In this document: in pieces, positions 26,019 through 34,790 of the stretch
Numbering within the stretch: position 1 is the stretch's first letter
How the letters are laid out: every line of letters begins with the position of its first letter
NCBI GenBank assembly: GCA_964573295.1
Contig: CAZNJE010000004.1
Location: forward strand, 62,001 to 126,000
Source: CAYQJL01 sp964573295
GTDB lineage: Bacteria > Eisenbacteria > RBG-16-71-46 > CAIMUX01 > WJJG01
Direction of reading: 5' to 3'
DNA: 64,000 bases
Notes under the pieces: generated by a model
Database searches by the model: none
Told to the model about the DNA's origin: nothing
The model's input: the letters and a program-made list of their open reading frames with translations, nothing else
Translations under genes and position numbers: made by a program

Positions 26019-26047
26019 GTGACAAATCCCGGGGCCACGGGTACTGT
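26019..26047 (+). promoter_or_regulatory. Probable promoter of tRNA-Arg
   Basis: GTGACA (26019-26024) and TACTGT (26042-26047) are 17 bases apart. The tRNA starts 11 bases after the -10, which is compatible with a very short leader. The -10 match is weak. Confidence 0.45.
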
Positions 26048-26057
26048 AACTATGTGA

Positions 26058-26131
26058 GCGCCCGTAGCTCAGCTGGATAGAGCGTCTGCCTCCGGAGCAG
26101 AAGGTCGCGCGTTCGAATCGCGCCGGGCGTA
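26058..26131 (+). tRNA. tRNA-Arg (CCG)
   Basis: A complete 74-nt cloverleaf: acceptor GCGCCCG/CGGGCGT (one G-U), D-arm GCTC...GAGC, anticodon stem TCTGC/GCAGA with loop CTCCGGA (anticodon CCG), and a T-arm with TTCGAAT. No CCA is encoded. Confidence 0.97.
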
Positions 26132-26139
26132 CGGTTATT

Positions 26140-26168
26140 CGGGCAGCCGGGAGGCTGCCCGATTGCAT
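26140..26168 (+). terminator. Terminator after tRNA-Arg
   Basis: A 9-bp stem CGGGCAGCC/GGCTGCCCG with a GGGA loop (26140-26161) is followed by ATTGCATT. The U-tract is poor but the position is right. The 26169-26310 spacer shows no further gene. Confidence 0.6.
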
Positions 26169-26310
26169 TCCGCCGACCGCGCCGTGCATTCCGCCCTGCT
26201 CCCAGAGAGACTGTGCATGCCTTGCATCTAAACTCCTTGTGATTACAGACGTTCCGGCTCTCACCCGGCAATGGCATGCATCCTGTTGCCTGGGGGGATG
26301 GGGAGGTACC

Positions 26311-27507
26311 ATGAACCATCGTCAGCACGAACTCCTGGGGCTCTTGGCGGCTCTGCACGCCGCGGTCCCGTATCCGCCCGCGAAACGGGCGGCCGCGGTC
26401 GAGCGTCTGCTTCGATTGCTGGGGGATGCCCTGGGGGCTGCTGAAGTCCAGATGCTCTGGCCGGGCCAGAAGGTGCCCCGCCTGTTGCGCACTGGCGCCG
26501 GATCCGCCCGGCGGGGAGCATCGGTGAATGCGGCCACGAGTTGGTGGGATCGCTGGCTGGGCTGCCTGCGGGCGATGCCCGTCGATGGGCAGGTCCGGCG
26601 TGGTCTCGTGTTGCCCGGCCGCGGGGGCGTCTTGGTGCGACCCGGCGGATGGGGCGAGGGCTACGACGCCGAGGGTGGCGAGGCCGAAGGTGGCGACGAT
26701 CAATGTTCCAACGACGAGGGTGGCGACGATCAATGTTCCAACGGCGAGGGTGGCGACGACCAACGCTTTGCTGACCATGCCGTTGCCGGGAAGCGGGAGG
26801 CCCTTCCGTTGATGTCGCTGGGCCTGGAGCTCGATCGCCGGCCGCTCAGGATTGCCGTGCTGCGGTCCGCCGGATCCCTGGGATTCTCCCATCACGATGG
26901 CTCGGTCCTCGGCGATGTGGGTGAGCACTTGGTCATTCACGGCCGGGTGGCCGGTCGCATGGAGCGGCTCCGTCGCGATGCGGTGACCGATGAGTTGACG
27001 CGCATCTACAACTACCGCTACCTGAAGCGCAACGTCACCCAGCTTCTGCGCCGGTTGCAGCGCAAGGGAGGCGTGCTCAGTGTTCTCATGCTCGACGTGG
27101 ACAACCTTCGCGCCTACAACGGCCAGTTCGGCCACCTCGAGGCCTCGACGGCGCTGGCGAATGTGGGGCTGGTCCTGCGCGACAGCCTCGACGCCGAGGG
27201 ATGGGTCGCCAAGTACGGAGGCGACGAATTCCTGATCGTCATGCCGGGCGCCCGGAAGGAGGCCGCTCTCGCGCAAGCGCACCACCTTCGGGGCTCGGTG
27301 GAACGGGCCCGCGTGGGGCATCCTTCTTTCGGCGGTATCACCTGCAGCATCGGTGTGGCCTCGGCTCCGCGGGACGGTAGCACGTATGTCGGGTTGCTGG
27401 CATCGGCCGACCGGGCCCTCTTTGCGGCGAAGGCGCAAGGCCGCAACACCGTCGTCGTCGCACCCGCCCCCGGGATAGAATGCCCTCCCTACGACCGCGC
27501 GGCCTGA
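26311..27507 (+). CDS. GGDEF-domain nucleotide cyclase with altered guanine-selectivity residue
   Basis: A 398-residue protein with a GAF-like N-terminal half and a complete C-terminal GGDEF domain (about 225-392). The catalytic YGGDEF is at 302-307 (GGDEF 303-307), metal Asp in LMLDVDN, then SIGVA and ADRALFAAKAQGRN. Asn270 occupies the first guanine-contact site. The second, normally Asp nine residues later (PleD Asp344), is Ser279 in GHLEAST. Asp-to-Ser here is the hallmark of Hypr GGDEF enzymes that make cyclic AMP-GMP. No RxxD inhibitory site lies upstream of GGDEF. A 30-bp repeat inserts EGGDDQCSN units around residues 127-153. The ATG at 26311 follows GGGGAGG. c-di-GMP synthesis remains the default alternative. 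Confidence 0.88.
   Translation: MNHRQHELLGLLAALHAAVPYPPAKRAAAVERLLRLLGDALGAAEVQMLWPGQKVPRLLRTGAGSARRGASVNAATSWWDRWLGCLRAMPVDGQVRRGLVLPGRGGVLVRPGGWGEGYDAEGGEAEGGDDQCSNDEGGDDQCSNGEGGDDQRFADHAVAGKREALPLMSLGLELDRRPLRIAVLRSAGSLGFSHHDGSVLGDVGEHLVIHGRVAGRMERLRRDAVTDELTRIYNYRYLKRNVTQLLRRLQRKGGVLSVLMLDVDNLRAYNGQFGHLEASTALANVGLVLRDSLDAEGWVAKYGGDEFLIVMPGARKEAALAQAHHLRGSVERARVGHPSFGGITCSIGVASAPRDGSTYVGLLASADRALFAAKAQGRNTVVVAPAPGIECPPYDRAA
26689..26770 (+). repeat. 30-bp tandem repeat inside the GGDEF gene
   Basis: Copies at 26689 and 26719 differ by one base, and a third (26749) is partial. They are in frame and encode the ten-residue unit GGDDQCSNDE between the two domains. Confidence 0.93.
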
Positions 27508-27600
27508 TCGAACCCTATCGAACTCCATCTGAGCGCTATCTGAGTGCTATCGAGCGCAATCGGACCCCATCGAGCGCGATCGAACGCTCTTGAACGCTCT
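27508..27600 (+). repeat. Degenerate 11-12-bp repeat tract after the GGDEF gene
   Basis: ATCGAGCGC-like units (variants ATCGAACTCC, ATCTGAGCGCT, ATCGGACCCC) recur irregularly through the spacer. The rest of the spacer to 27814 shows no gene and no convincing promoter. Confidence 0.7.
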
Positions 27601-27814
27601 CCCCGGGACTCCGTCTCCCGGACGGCCGTCCCCTGGCCCCTCAACCCGGCGCGCAGCAGCTTGACCCGGCTTTCCGCGCCTGCGAGTCTGACCTCTGCCG
27701 CGGCTGCGGGAACTCGTCGTACTGCGCCCGGTTGGTGGAGTGTGTCGCCACGCGGGCGCCGGGGGTGCCTATGCTTGAACACACGGGGGCGTGGGGCCTC
27801 GAGGAGTTCATCCC

Positions 27815-30800
27815 ATGGAACTGGGGACCAGAGGGGAAACCGCCCAGCGCGGCGCGCGGGAGCGCAATCTCGTGCGGAGGCTCAGCCTCGCGCGGGAGCG
27901 CAATCTCGGGCGGGGGCTCAGCCTCGCGCGGCCATTCGCCGCGTGCGGCCACGTGATGCCCGTGGCGCTCGTTGAGCGCAACAAGGGGGCCGGCCGGTGG
28001 CTGATCGCCGCTGTGCTGGTCATCGTCACGCTCACGATGGGCTTGGTGCCGACAGATGCGACGGCCCAAGCCTTCGGAAAGAACAAGGTGCCGCGTCACG
28101 ACCGTTCCTGGCGCGTCTTCCACAGTCCGAACTTCGACTTCCACTACTATCCCGAGGAGCGCGAAGCGGCCCAGGAAGCTCTGCTCCTGGCGGAACGCGC
28201 CTACGAGCGCCTGAGCCGAATCCTGGACCACGAGATACAGGACCCCATTCCCTTCCTCTTCTACGCGTCACAGACCGAGTTCCGCGAGACCCGAGCGATC
28301 CGCGGCCTGATCGGCGAGGGCACCAGCGGGGTCACCGAACTGCTCAAGCGCCGGGTCGTCGTGCCCTTCACCGGTTCCTACGCTGACCTGGACCATGTCA
28401 TCACCCACGAGCTCGTCCACGCGTTTCAGATCGACATCCTCAGTCAGACCGGGTTCGGCCGTTCCGTGGGCTCGATCTCCTGGGCCCCGCCGCTGTGGGT
28501 AATGGAAGGTCTGGCCGAGTACCTCAGCACGCCGGGGATGAACCACCACACCGAGATGTGGGTGCGCGACGCTCTCGTTACCGGCCAGTTGCTCAGCGTG
28601 GAGCAGTTGTCACGGGTGGCCGACATCCGCGTCTACCGATTCGGCCAGTCGCTGGTGGCACACATCGGCGAGGAGTTCGGCGACGAGATGCTGGGCACCT
28701 GGTTCCGCTCGATGGCGCGGCGACACAGCCTGGAACGGGGAACGTCCGAGTCGATCGGGCTCACCCTCGAGAAACTCTCCGTCGACTGGGCCGACTCGCT
28801 GCGACACCGCTATCTGCCCGACTTGCTCGAGCGCGAGAAGCCGACTGCTTACGGCCGCCAGCTGACCGATCATACCGACGGGTACGCCGCCTTCTACATC
28901 AGCCCGGCGGTCTCGCCGGGGGGCACCGAGATGGTCTATATCTCCGACCAATCGCTCTACACCGATGTGTACCTGGCTTCGGCGCTCGACGGCAGCCACG
29001 AGCAGCGCCTCCTGCGGGGACAGCGCAAGGAGGAGTTCGAGACGTTCCGCTTCTTCCGGTCGGCGATCGATTGGGCTCCCGACGGGGAGCACATCGCGCT
29101 GGTGACGCGCAGCGGCGGCCGCGACCGGATCATCGTGGTCAATGTCCGTAACCAGGAGGTGATCGAGAGCTACGCGCCGGATCTCGACGAGCTGGTCTCG
29201 CCCTGCTTCTCTCCCGACGGCAAGCGCATCGCGTTCGTTGGCCTGAGCGAAGCGCGTTCGAACATCTACGTGGTGGATCGCGCGACGGGCACCGTGACGC
29301 AGCTCACCGACGATCGTTGGTCGGCTGACCAGCCAGCCTGGTCACCCGACGGCACACGCATCGCGTTCGTCACCGACCGCGGTTACGTTAGCTCGCGCGA
29401 TCAGGATTCCTTCTCGCCCTGGCGCTTGGCATTTCTGGAACTGGCCACCGGCCGGGTGGAGCTCTTGCCGGGCCAGTGGGGGAAGCATCTGAGTCCGCAG
29501 TGGTTTCCCGATGGGCGCCACTTGCTCTTCATCTCCGACCGCACCGGCATCGCCAACCTCTTCGTGCGCGATCTGGCGACCGAGCGGGACTACCAGCTCA
29601 CCGATCTGGTGACCGGCGTGTCGGGGATCACCGAGAACGGGACGGCGGCGTCTTTGTCCGACAATGGCCACCGTTTGGTGTTCAGCGTGTACGAGAAAGG
29701 GGGACTGAGCCTCTACGCGATGCGTGATCCCCTCTCGCGGCTCGAGGATGCCGTCATCTGGTCGCCGCCCGAGGCCGAGACCGATCGCGAGACCGAGCCC
29801 GAGTTGGCCCGATCGGGATTGACGCGATGGCTGGCGTCACTCCCCGGGCACGGTGTGGCGGTGCCCCCCGAGGGCGAGATCCGGCTGCGCCAAGTCTACC
29901 CGCAGGCCGGCACGCTGGTCACTGAGACGAGTAGCGGGCGCGAAATCCTGCCGCTGCCGGCTCATCCGGTCGAGCCGGCCGATCTCGAGCTGGGTGATGT
30001 GTTCGAGGAGACCTACGAGTTGCCCGACTCGCTCGAGATCGAAGAGAAGCCCTATCGGCCGAAGCTGACCATCGACTATGCCCAGGCCGGCGGACTCTAC
30101 GCATCCGGGTTCGGGATGCTGGCCCAGTCGATGCTCGTCTTCTCCGACATCCTGGGCGAGAAGAACTTGGCACTGGCCTTGGATGTCGCCGGGTCGTTGG
30201 AAGAGGGCAACTACTTGGCGGCCTATACCGACTACGGCTCGCGGCCCGCATTCGGGATCGCTCTCTACCAGTACTGGACCGGCTACGGCTACAGCGGGGT
30301 GCCGGGCTACCTCGAGGATTTCGAGCAGCGGCTCTTGCGCGGGATGCGAACCACGTGGCTGCACCCGATCTCGCGTTTTCGCCGTTTCGAAGCCAGCCTG
30401 GATGTGGTGCACGAGAAACGCTACGTCTACAGCTGTGGCAACCAAGAGGTGACCGATCCGTGGGACTGCGACTGGGATGAGCAACGAAGCAGTGCCTGGT
30501 ACCTGCGCCCGGAGGCCGCGTGGGTGCACGATTCGGCCCTCTGGGGACCGACCGGTCCGTTGGATGGACGGCGCACTCGTCTGTCGGCCTACGCGACGAT
30601 CGGGCAGCGCGCTTCCCACGGCGTCTCCCTCGACCATCGCCTCTACTACAACGTGAGCCGCTGGTATGCCTTCGCCCTCCGAGGCGTCTTCGCGGGCGAA
30701 TGGGGTCAGGAGAACCGCAAGCTGATCTTCGGCGGACCCTACACCCTGCGTGGCTTCACCGATCATCCGCTCTACGGCGAGAAGATAGCGTTCGCGAATC

Positions 30801-31111
30801 TGGAGTTCCGCTTTCCTTTCATCGAGGCCTTCTACATGGCGTGGCCCTTGCCGATCTTCCTCGGCGGCGTCCGCGGCGCGCTGTTCTGCGATGTAGGAGC
30901 GGCCTGGGACGATCCGCAGGATCTTCGCGCGTTCCGCACGAGCGAATCCTCGGGCGACCTGTTGCTCGAGGATCTAAAAGCGTCAGTAGGCTTGCGTGCC
31001 TCGCTCAATCTGGGCATCTTCGTCTTGCATTGGGATCTCGTCCGGCGCACCGAACTGACCCGGTGGGCAGGCAAGGCCCGGGGCGAGCTCTCGATCGGAT
31101 ACGACTTCTAG
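27815..31111 (+). CDS. Exported gluzincin peptidase, beta-propeller and outer-membrane barrel protein
   Basis: Three modules follow a signal peptide ending in ATAQA (about residue 78). A peptidase-MA-like zinc domain has H198-E-L-V-H202 and E235 in MEGLAEYLS. A TolB-type beta-propeller follows with PD40 repeats (SPDGKRIAFVG, SPDGTRIAFVT, FPDGRHLLFIS). Finally, a beta-barrel (about 750-1098) ends LSIGYDF, with the terminal Phe used for Bam insertion; its LRGF and GEKIAFANLEFRFPF match Omp85/surface-antigen barrels. The whole may place a protease and propeller at the outer membrane. ATG 27815 has GAGGAG at 8 bases but makes a long basic, repeat-coded leader. ATG 27956 gives a cleaner signal peptide but has no ribosome site. 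Confidence 0.85.
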   Translation: MELGTRGETAQRGARERNLVRRLSLARERNLGRGLSLARPFAACGHVMPVALVERNKGAGRWLIAAVLVIVTLTMGLVPTDATAQAFGKNKVPRHDRSWRVFHSPNFDFHYYPEEREAAQEALLLAERAYERLSRILDHEIQDPIPFLFYASQTEFRETRAIRGLIGEGTSGVTELLKRRVVVPFTGSYADLDHVITHELVHAFQIDILSQTGFGRSVGSISWAPPLWVMEGLAEYLSTPGMNHHTEMWVRDALVTGQLLSVEQLSRVADIRVYRFGQSLVAHIGEEFGDEMLGTWFRSMARRHSLERGTSESIGLTLEKLSVDWADSLRHRYLPDLLEREKPTAYGRQLTDHTDGYAAFYISPAVSPGGTEMVYISDQSLYTDVYLASALDGSHEQRLLRGQRKEEFETFRFFRSAIDWAPDGEHIALVTRSGGRDRIIVVNVRNQEVIESYAPDLDELVSPCFSPDGKRIAFVGLSEARSNIYVVDRATGTVTQLTDDRWSADQPAWSPDGTRIAFVTDRGYVSSRDQDSFSPWRLAFLELATGRVELLPGQWGKHLSPQWFPDGRHLLFISDRTGIANLFVRDLATERDYQLTDLVTGVSGITENGTAASLSDNGHRLVFSVYEKGGLSLYAMRDPLSRLEDAVIWSPPEAETDRETEPELARSGLTRWLASLPGHGVAVPPEGEIRLRQVYPQAGTLVTETSSGREILPLPAHPVEPADLELGDVFEETYELPDSLEIEEKPYRPKLTIDYAQAGGLYASGFGMLAQSMLVFSDILGEKNLALALDVAGSLEEGNYLAAYTDYGSRPAFGIALYQYWTGYGYSGVPGYLEDFEQRLLRGMRTTWLHPISRFRRFEASLDVVHEKRYVYSCGNQEVTDPWDCDWDEQRSSAWYLRPEAAWVHDSALWGPTGPLDGRRTRLSAYATIGQRASHGVSLDHRLYYNVSRWYAFALRGVFAGEWGQENRKLIFGGPYTLRGFTDHPLYGEKIAFANLEFRFPFIEAFYMAWPLPIFLGGVRGALFCDVGAAWDDPQDLRAFRTSESSGDLLLEDLKASVGLRASLNLGIFVLHWDLVRRTELTRWAGKARGELSIGYDF
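27854..27925 (+). repeat. 36-bp tandem repeat in the leader of the peptidase-barrel gene
   Basis: Two 36-bp copies (27854 and 27890). In the frame of the gene they encode the 12-residue Arg/Leu-rich unit ARERNLVRRLSL between the two candidate starts. Confidence 0.9.
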
Positions 31112-31121
31112 GTGGATTGCA

Positions 31122-31196
31122 GGCAGTAGATCGCGCGGCAGCGGATCAGGCGGCAGTAGATCGCGCGGCAGCGGATCACGAGGCAGTGGATCACCA
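31122..31196 (+). repeat. 30-bp tandem repeat before the membrane TPR gene
   Basis: Copies at 31122 and 31152, with a partial third at 31182. The array ends one base before the chosen ATG and is open in the same frame, coding AVDRAAADQA-like units. Confidence 0.93.
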
Positions 31197-31197
31197 C

Positions 31198-33213
31198 ATG
31201 GCGTTCTTGGACGCACAGGGATACAAGCGTTGGTGGCGATGGCCGGTGGCCGGGTGGGTGTTGTACGCGCTCATCATGACCGCCGCTGTGGTGACTGGCC
31301 GGGGGGGGGGCGATCCGCCCTGGCTGGGCCGCGCACTGGAGCTGGCCGGGGCCATGCGTGAGCGCGGGGTCGACTTCTTGGGCATGTTGCCGGCGCTCTC
31401 TGATCCGCGCCTGGGCCCGGCGACGATCTTGGCCTACCTGGGCCTCAGCCCGGATGCCATTCGACCGATCTTCCAGCTCCTGGCGGCGCTATGCGCGGTG
31501 GCCGCGATCGGGTGGTTGGGAAGGACAGCAAGGCCGCGACCCGTTGCGGGCGACCGCCCGGGGCCGGATTCCGGGAGCAATGGCAAGGCCAGTGCAGGGT
31601 GGGGAACGCTCCTGCTCGCCGCCGCCCCGCTCACCACGCTGGCCGCCCTGCGCGCGGATCCGCACCTGGCGTTGGGACTGGTCTTCCTTGGCCTGGGGTC
31701 CAACCAGGTTCTGCGAAGCAACTGGGGACGCGGTGCCCTGGTACTCCTGCTGGCCTGGGGACTGTCCTGGAGCCCCTGGGCCTGGCTGTTCCTGTGGTTG
31801 CCTCTGACCGGTACCCTGATGCGATCCGGGGGGCGTCGTCTCGAGGGGCCTGCCCTCATGCTGATCAGCGCGGTGCTCGTCTGGCTGCTCCATCCTGCCG
31901 CGCTCATGCGGCCGGGAGACTGGGTCGCGGGGCTTCTGCGTGAGATGCGCGTCAGCGGGCTTGGCCCGGTGGGGATGCCGATGGGCCTCGAGGCCGGCTG
32001 GTGGCCCCTAGTGGGCAGCGTGCACGTGGTGGGACTGGCGTTGCTCGTCGCCGCCGCGGCTACCTGGCCTGCCCGGTTACGCGCCGGGGACTTCCGGCCG
32101 CTGGCAGCGGTGGCGGCCGTGGTGGTGGGGCTTCGCAGCGGCTTCGTCGGCGACGTGGCGCAATTGATCGTGCTGCCCTGGGCTTGCGCCGAGATCGGCG
32201 CCGTGCTCGGCCGGTTGCGGGCCGGCGCGCGCATGCCGGCCTACCTGGCCCCCGCGTTGGGGACCCTCGCCGTGGGCCTGCTTCTCATCGAGGACGTGCA
32301 ACGGCTCCCGGCCGCCGAACGGGTAGCCGACCTGCGCGCCGAGGTCATCGCGCATCTGGAGGCGAGCATGCCGGCCGGGAGTCTCGTTCTCCACGACGCG
32401 GCCTTCACGCCCCCCAAGGAGACCGAACTCGTCTATCTGGAGTTGCCCTTCCACGCGGCCCGTCCGGACCAGTACCGCGCCGCCTACTGGCCGGGCTGGT
32501 ACCACAAAGCCCGAGCCCTGGTGACCAGCGAGCAGCTCCTCGTGCGTTTCCTGCGGGATCCGACCAAGAGCGAGCACGTGATCGCCTTCTACGCCGACCG
32601 CGTGGAGCGCGCCGTGAAGGAGCGGACCTTCGGGGAGCAGGTGGGTCGTCGCATTCGCGTGCTCTCCTTCGAGCCCGATCCAGGCGAAGCTTTGGGGCCC
32701 GGGTGGCGCGGGCGACTTGCCGCCGGACAGAAGGGGGGGCTCCCCGCCGGTTTCCCCGCCAACCTGGGCGGAGTCCTGGTTCACACCGGTGAGCCCGGCG
32801 CGGCAGCGGATCTTCTGGAGGAAAGCCTGGCCGCCGGCTTCCGCGGCGAGGGCGTGTACCTGAACCTCTCGAATGCTTACCTGGCCTTGGACCGGGTCTA
32901 CGAGGCCGGCCGGGTGCTCGACGAGGGCGGCCAAGCCCATCCGCAATCGACCGAGCTCACCTACAATCTGGGGATCGTGTTGACCCGCACCGGCATGTGG
33001 GATCGGGCGGTGCGGACCCTGTTGCGGGTGCAGCGCGAGTGGCCCGACTCGGCCCCGGTATCCTACCTGCTGGGGCTGTCGCTGGCGAACAGCGGGCGGT
33101 CGTCGGCGGCGATCGAGCAGCTAGAGCGGGCGCTGGCCCTCGACCCGCGTGGCCCGGAGCGCCCCCAGATCGAGGAACTGCTCTCGACGCTTCGGAAGAG
33201 CGTGGGGGAGTGA
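31198..33213 (+). CDS. Polytopic membrane protein with C-terminal TPRs
   Basis: A 671-residue protein with about ten membrane segments up to residue 370. A soluble region follows, then two or three TPR hairpins (about 520-665). The topology resembles GT-C type glycosyltransferases or O-antigen-ligase-like proteins, but no signature motif is seen, so function is not assigned. A run of ten G (31301-31310, residues 35-38) could make the frame phase-variable. The start is uncertain: ATG 31198 has only a weak ribosome site, and an in-frame TTG near 31118 would include the repeat. Its stop overlaps the following heptosyltransferase start (TGATG), suggesting a joint role in surface glycan or LPS assembly. 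Confidence 0.72.
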   Translation: MAFLDAQGYKRWWRWPVAGWVLYALIMTAAVVTGRGGGDPPWLGRALELAGAMRERGVDFLGMLPALSDPRLGPATILAYLGLSPDAIRPIFQLLAALCAVAAIGWLGRTARPRPVAGDRPGPDSGSNGKASAGWGTLLLAAAPLTTLAALRADPHLALGLVFLGLGSNQVLRSNWGRGALVLLLAWGLSWSPWAWLFLWLPLTGTLMRSGGRRLEGPALMLISAVLVWLLHPAALMRPGDWVAGLLREMRVSGLGPVGMPMGLEAGWWPLVGSVHVVGLALLVAAAATWPARLRAGDFRPLAAVAAVVVGLRSGFVGDVAQLIVLPWACAEIGAVLGRLRAGARMPAYLAPALGTLAVGLLLIEDVQRLPAAERVADLRAEVIAHLEASMPAGSLVLHDAAFTPPKETELVYLELPFHAARPDQYRAAYWPGWYHKARALVTSEQLLVRFLRDPTKSEHVIAFYADRVERAVKERTFGEQVGRRIRVLSFEPDPGEALGPGWRGRLAAGQKGGLPAGFPANLGGVLVHTGEPGAAADLLEESLAAGFRGEGVYLNLSNAYLALDRVYEAGRVLDEGGQAHPQSTELTYNLGIVLTRTGMWDRAVRTLLRVQREWPDSAPVSYLLGLSLANSGRSSAAIEQLERALALDPRGPERPQIEELLSTLRKSVGE

Positions 33214-34790
33214 TGCGCACCCTGGTGATGCTGCCCAACTGGGTGGGAGATGCGATTCTGGCCTTGCCGGCGCTCGAGGGGCTCATCACTCACGGCGGCG
33301 ACGAGTACGTGCTGGCCGGCCGCGCTCTTCCGCTCGAACTCACCGCACATCTGGCGCCCGGCGCCGAGCGCGTGCTCCTGCGCAAGGGAGCCGGTGAGGG
33401 ACACGGGCGGTGGATGGCGGCGAGGACGTTGCGCCGGTTGCGACCTGCCCAGGTCCTGCTGCTGACCCCGTCGTTCTCCTCGGCCTGGCTGGCCTGGTTG
33501 AGTGGTGCCCACCGGCGCATCGGCTGGCCCGAGCAGGGCAGGAGGTGGTTGCTCAACCGGCCTGTGCCTCGGGCGCGGCGAGGTGCGGAGCACATCGTCG
33601 AAGAGCTGAAGGCACTGGCTGTCCAGGCGGGAGGGACCGGCTTCCCGCGGGATCCGCAGCTCCCCCGTATGCCCGCCGCCGAGGAAGAGGCCGAGCGGCT
33701 GCTGGAGGGGGCCGGTCTCGATGCCGGCGGACCGGGAACGCCGACCCGCCAGGTGGCCCTGTGTCCCGGCGTCATGTACGGCACCGCGAAGCAGTGGCCG
33801 ATCGAGCGATTCCGCGCCCTGCGTGAGCTTTTGGAGGCGAGGGGCTGCCGGGGCTGGGTGATCGGGGCCGCGGCCGACCGGGATACCGGCGAGCGCATCC
33901 TGTCGGGCGCCGCCGAGGGCTGGGTCAATCTGGCCGGTCGGGCCAGTCTGACCGTGAGCGCCTCGCTCTTGCGGCGCTGCGACGCGGCCGTATGCAACGA
34001 TACCGGCGTCATGCACCTGGCGGCGGCGGTCGGTACACCGGTCGTGGCGCTCTTCGGTCCCACCGAACCGCGCTGGACCGGTCCGCGTGGCCCGGTGACG
34101 CGCGTCCTCCAACGCGGGTGTGCCTGCGCCCCTTGCTATGCACGGACTTGCCGGGAGGGGTATCCGCCGCCGTGCATGGCGGCCATTACGGTCGAGGAGG
34201 TGGCCGACGCGATCGAGCAGGTGTTGGCCGATGGCGCCCGCCTTTCGCCGGGGTTGCTCCTGGACCGCGATGGTACGCTCTGCGAGCTCGTGCCGTACTT
34301 GAGTGATCCGGGTCAGACCCGGCTTGTGCCGGGAGCGGCTGGCGCGCTTCGCCGCGCGCGCGAGGCGGGCTACCGTATCGCGGTGGTGAGCAATCAATCG
34401 GGCGTCGCCCGCGGTCTGTTCGGCGGTGGGGCCGTCGCGGCGGTGCACCGCGCGCTCGACGAGCAGCTGGCCCGGGAGGGTGCCGCGGTGGATGGCTACT
34501 TCGTCTGTCCGCATCATCCCGACTACACGGGGGCCTGCGGTTGCCGGAAGCCGGCGCCGGGGATGTTGCGTGAGGCGGCCAGCGAGCTGGGGCTCGATCT
34601 GCGACGCAGTTGGATGATCGGCGACGCCGGGGGCGATCTGCGGGCCGGCGCGGCCGCGGGCGTGCGGCCGGTATTGGTCCGCACCGGATATGGACGGGAA
34701 CAGGAATCCCAAGCGCGGCGCTGGGCCTACCGTGGTCTGGTGGCCGATGATCTACCGGACGCCATTGGGCGTATCCTCGCTCTCGGGTAG
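33213..34790 (+). CDS. Heptosyltransferase (GT9) fused to a GmhB-like heptose-bisphosphate phosphatase
   Basis: A 525-residue fusion. Residues 1-345 are a GT9 ADP-heptose:LPS heptosyltransferase: LVMLPNWVGDAILALPAL at the start, CPGVMYGTAKQWP, and the donor site NDTGVMHLAAAVGTPVVALFGPTEP. Residues about 347-525 are a HAD phosphatase of the GmhB type, with catalytic D351-R-D353-G-T, SNQSGVARG, the zinc loop CPHHPDYTGACGCRKP and MIGDAGGDLRAGAAAG. GmhB makes heptose-1-phosphate for ADP-heptose, the donor used by the transferase, so synthesis and use of the donor are linked in one chain. The ATG overlaps the upstream stop. The 3' end overlaps a minus-strand gene by 39 bp. Confidence 0.92.
   Translation: MRTLVMLPNWVGDAILALPALEGLITHGGDEYVLAGRALPLELTAHLAPGAERVLLRKGAGEGHGRWMAARTLRRLRPAQVLLLTPSFSSAWLAWLSGAHRRIGWPEQGRRWLLNRPVPRARRGAEHIVEELKALAVQAGGTGFPRDPQLPRMPAAEEEAERLLEGAGLDAGGPGTPTRQVALCPGVMYGTAKQWPIERFRALRELLEARGCRGWVIGAAADRDTGERILSGAAEGWVNLAGRASLTVSASLLRRCDAAVCNDTGVMHLAAAVGTPVVALFGPTEPRWTGPRGPVTRVLQRGCACAPCYARTCREGYPPPCMAAITVEEVADAIEQVLADGARLSPGLLLDRDGTLCELVPYLSDPGQTRLVPGAAGALRRAREAGYRIAVVSNQSGVARGLFGGGAVAAVHRALDEQLAREGAAVDGYFVCPHHPDYTGACGCRKPAPGMLREAASELGLDLRRSWMIGDAGGDLRAGAAAGVRPVLVRTGYGREQESQARRWAYRGLVADDLPDAIGRILALG

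Noticed and set aside
26311..27507. CBASS or other cyclic-nucleotide defence island around the GGDEF gene
   Set aside because: Neighbours are a tRNA, recN and envelope genes. No effector nuclease, CD-NTase or Cap-type gene is present.
27508..27814. Promoter before the peptidase-barrel gene (TATGCT near 27770)
   Set aside because: No -35 element lies at 16-18 bases upstream.
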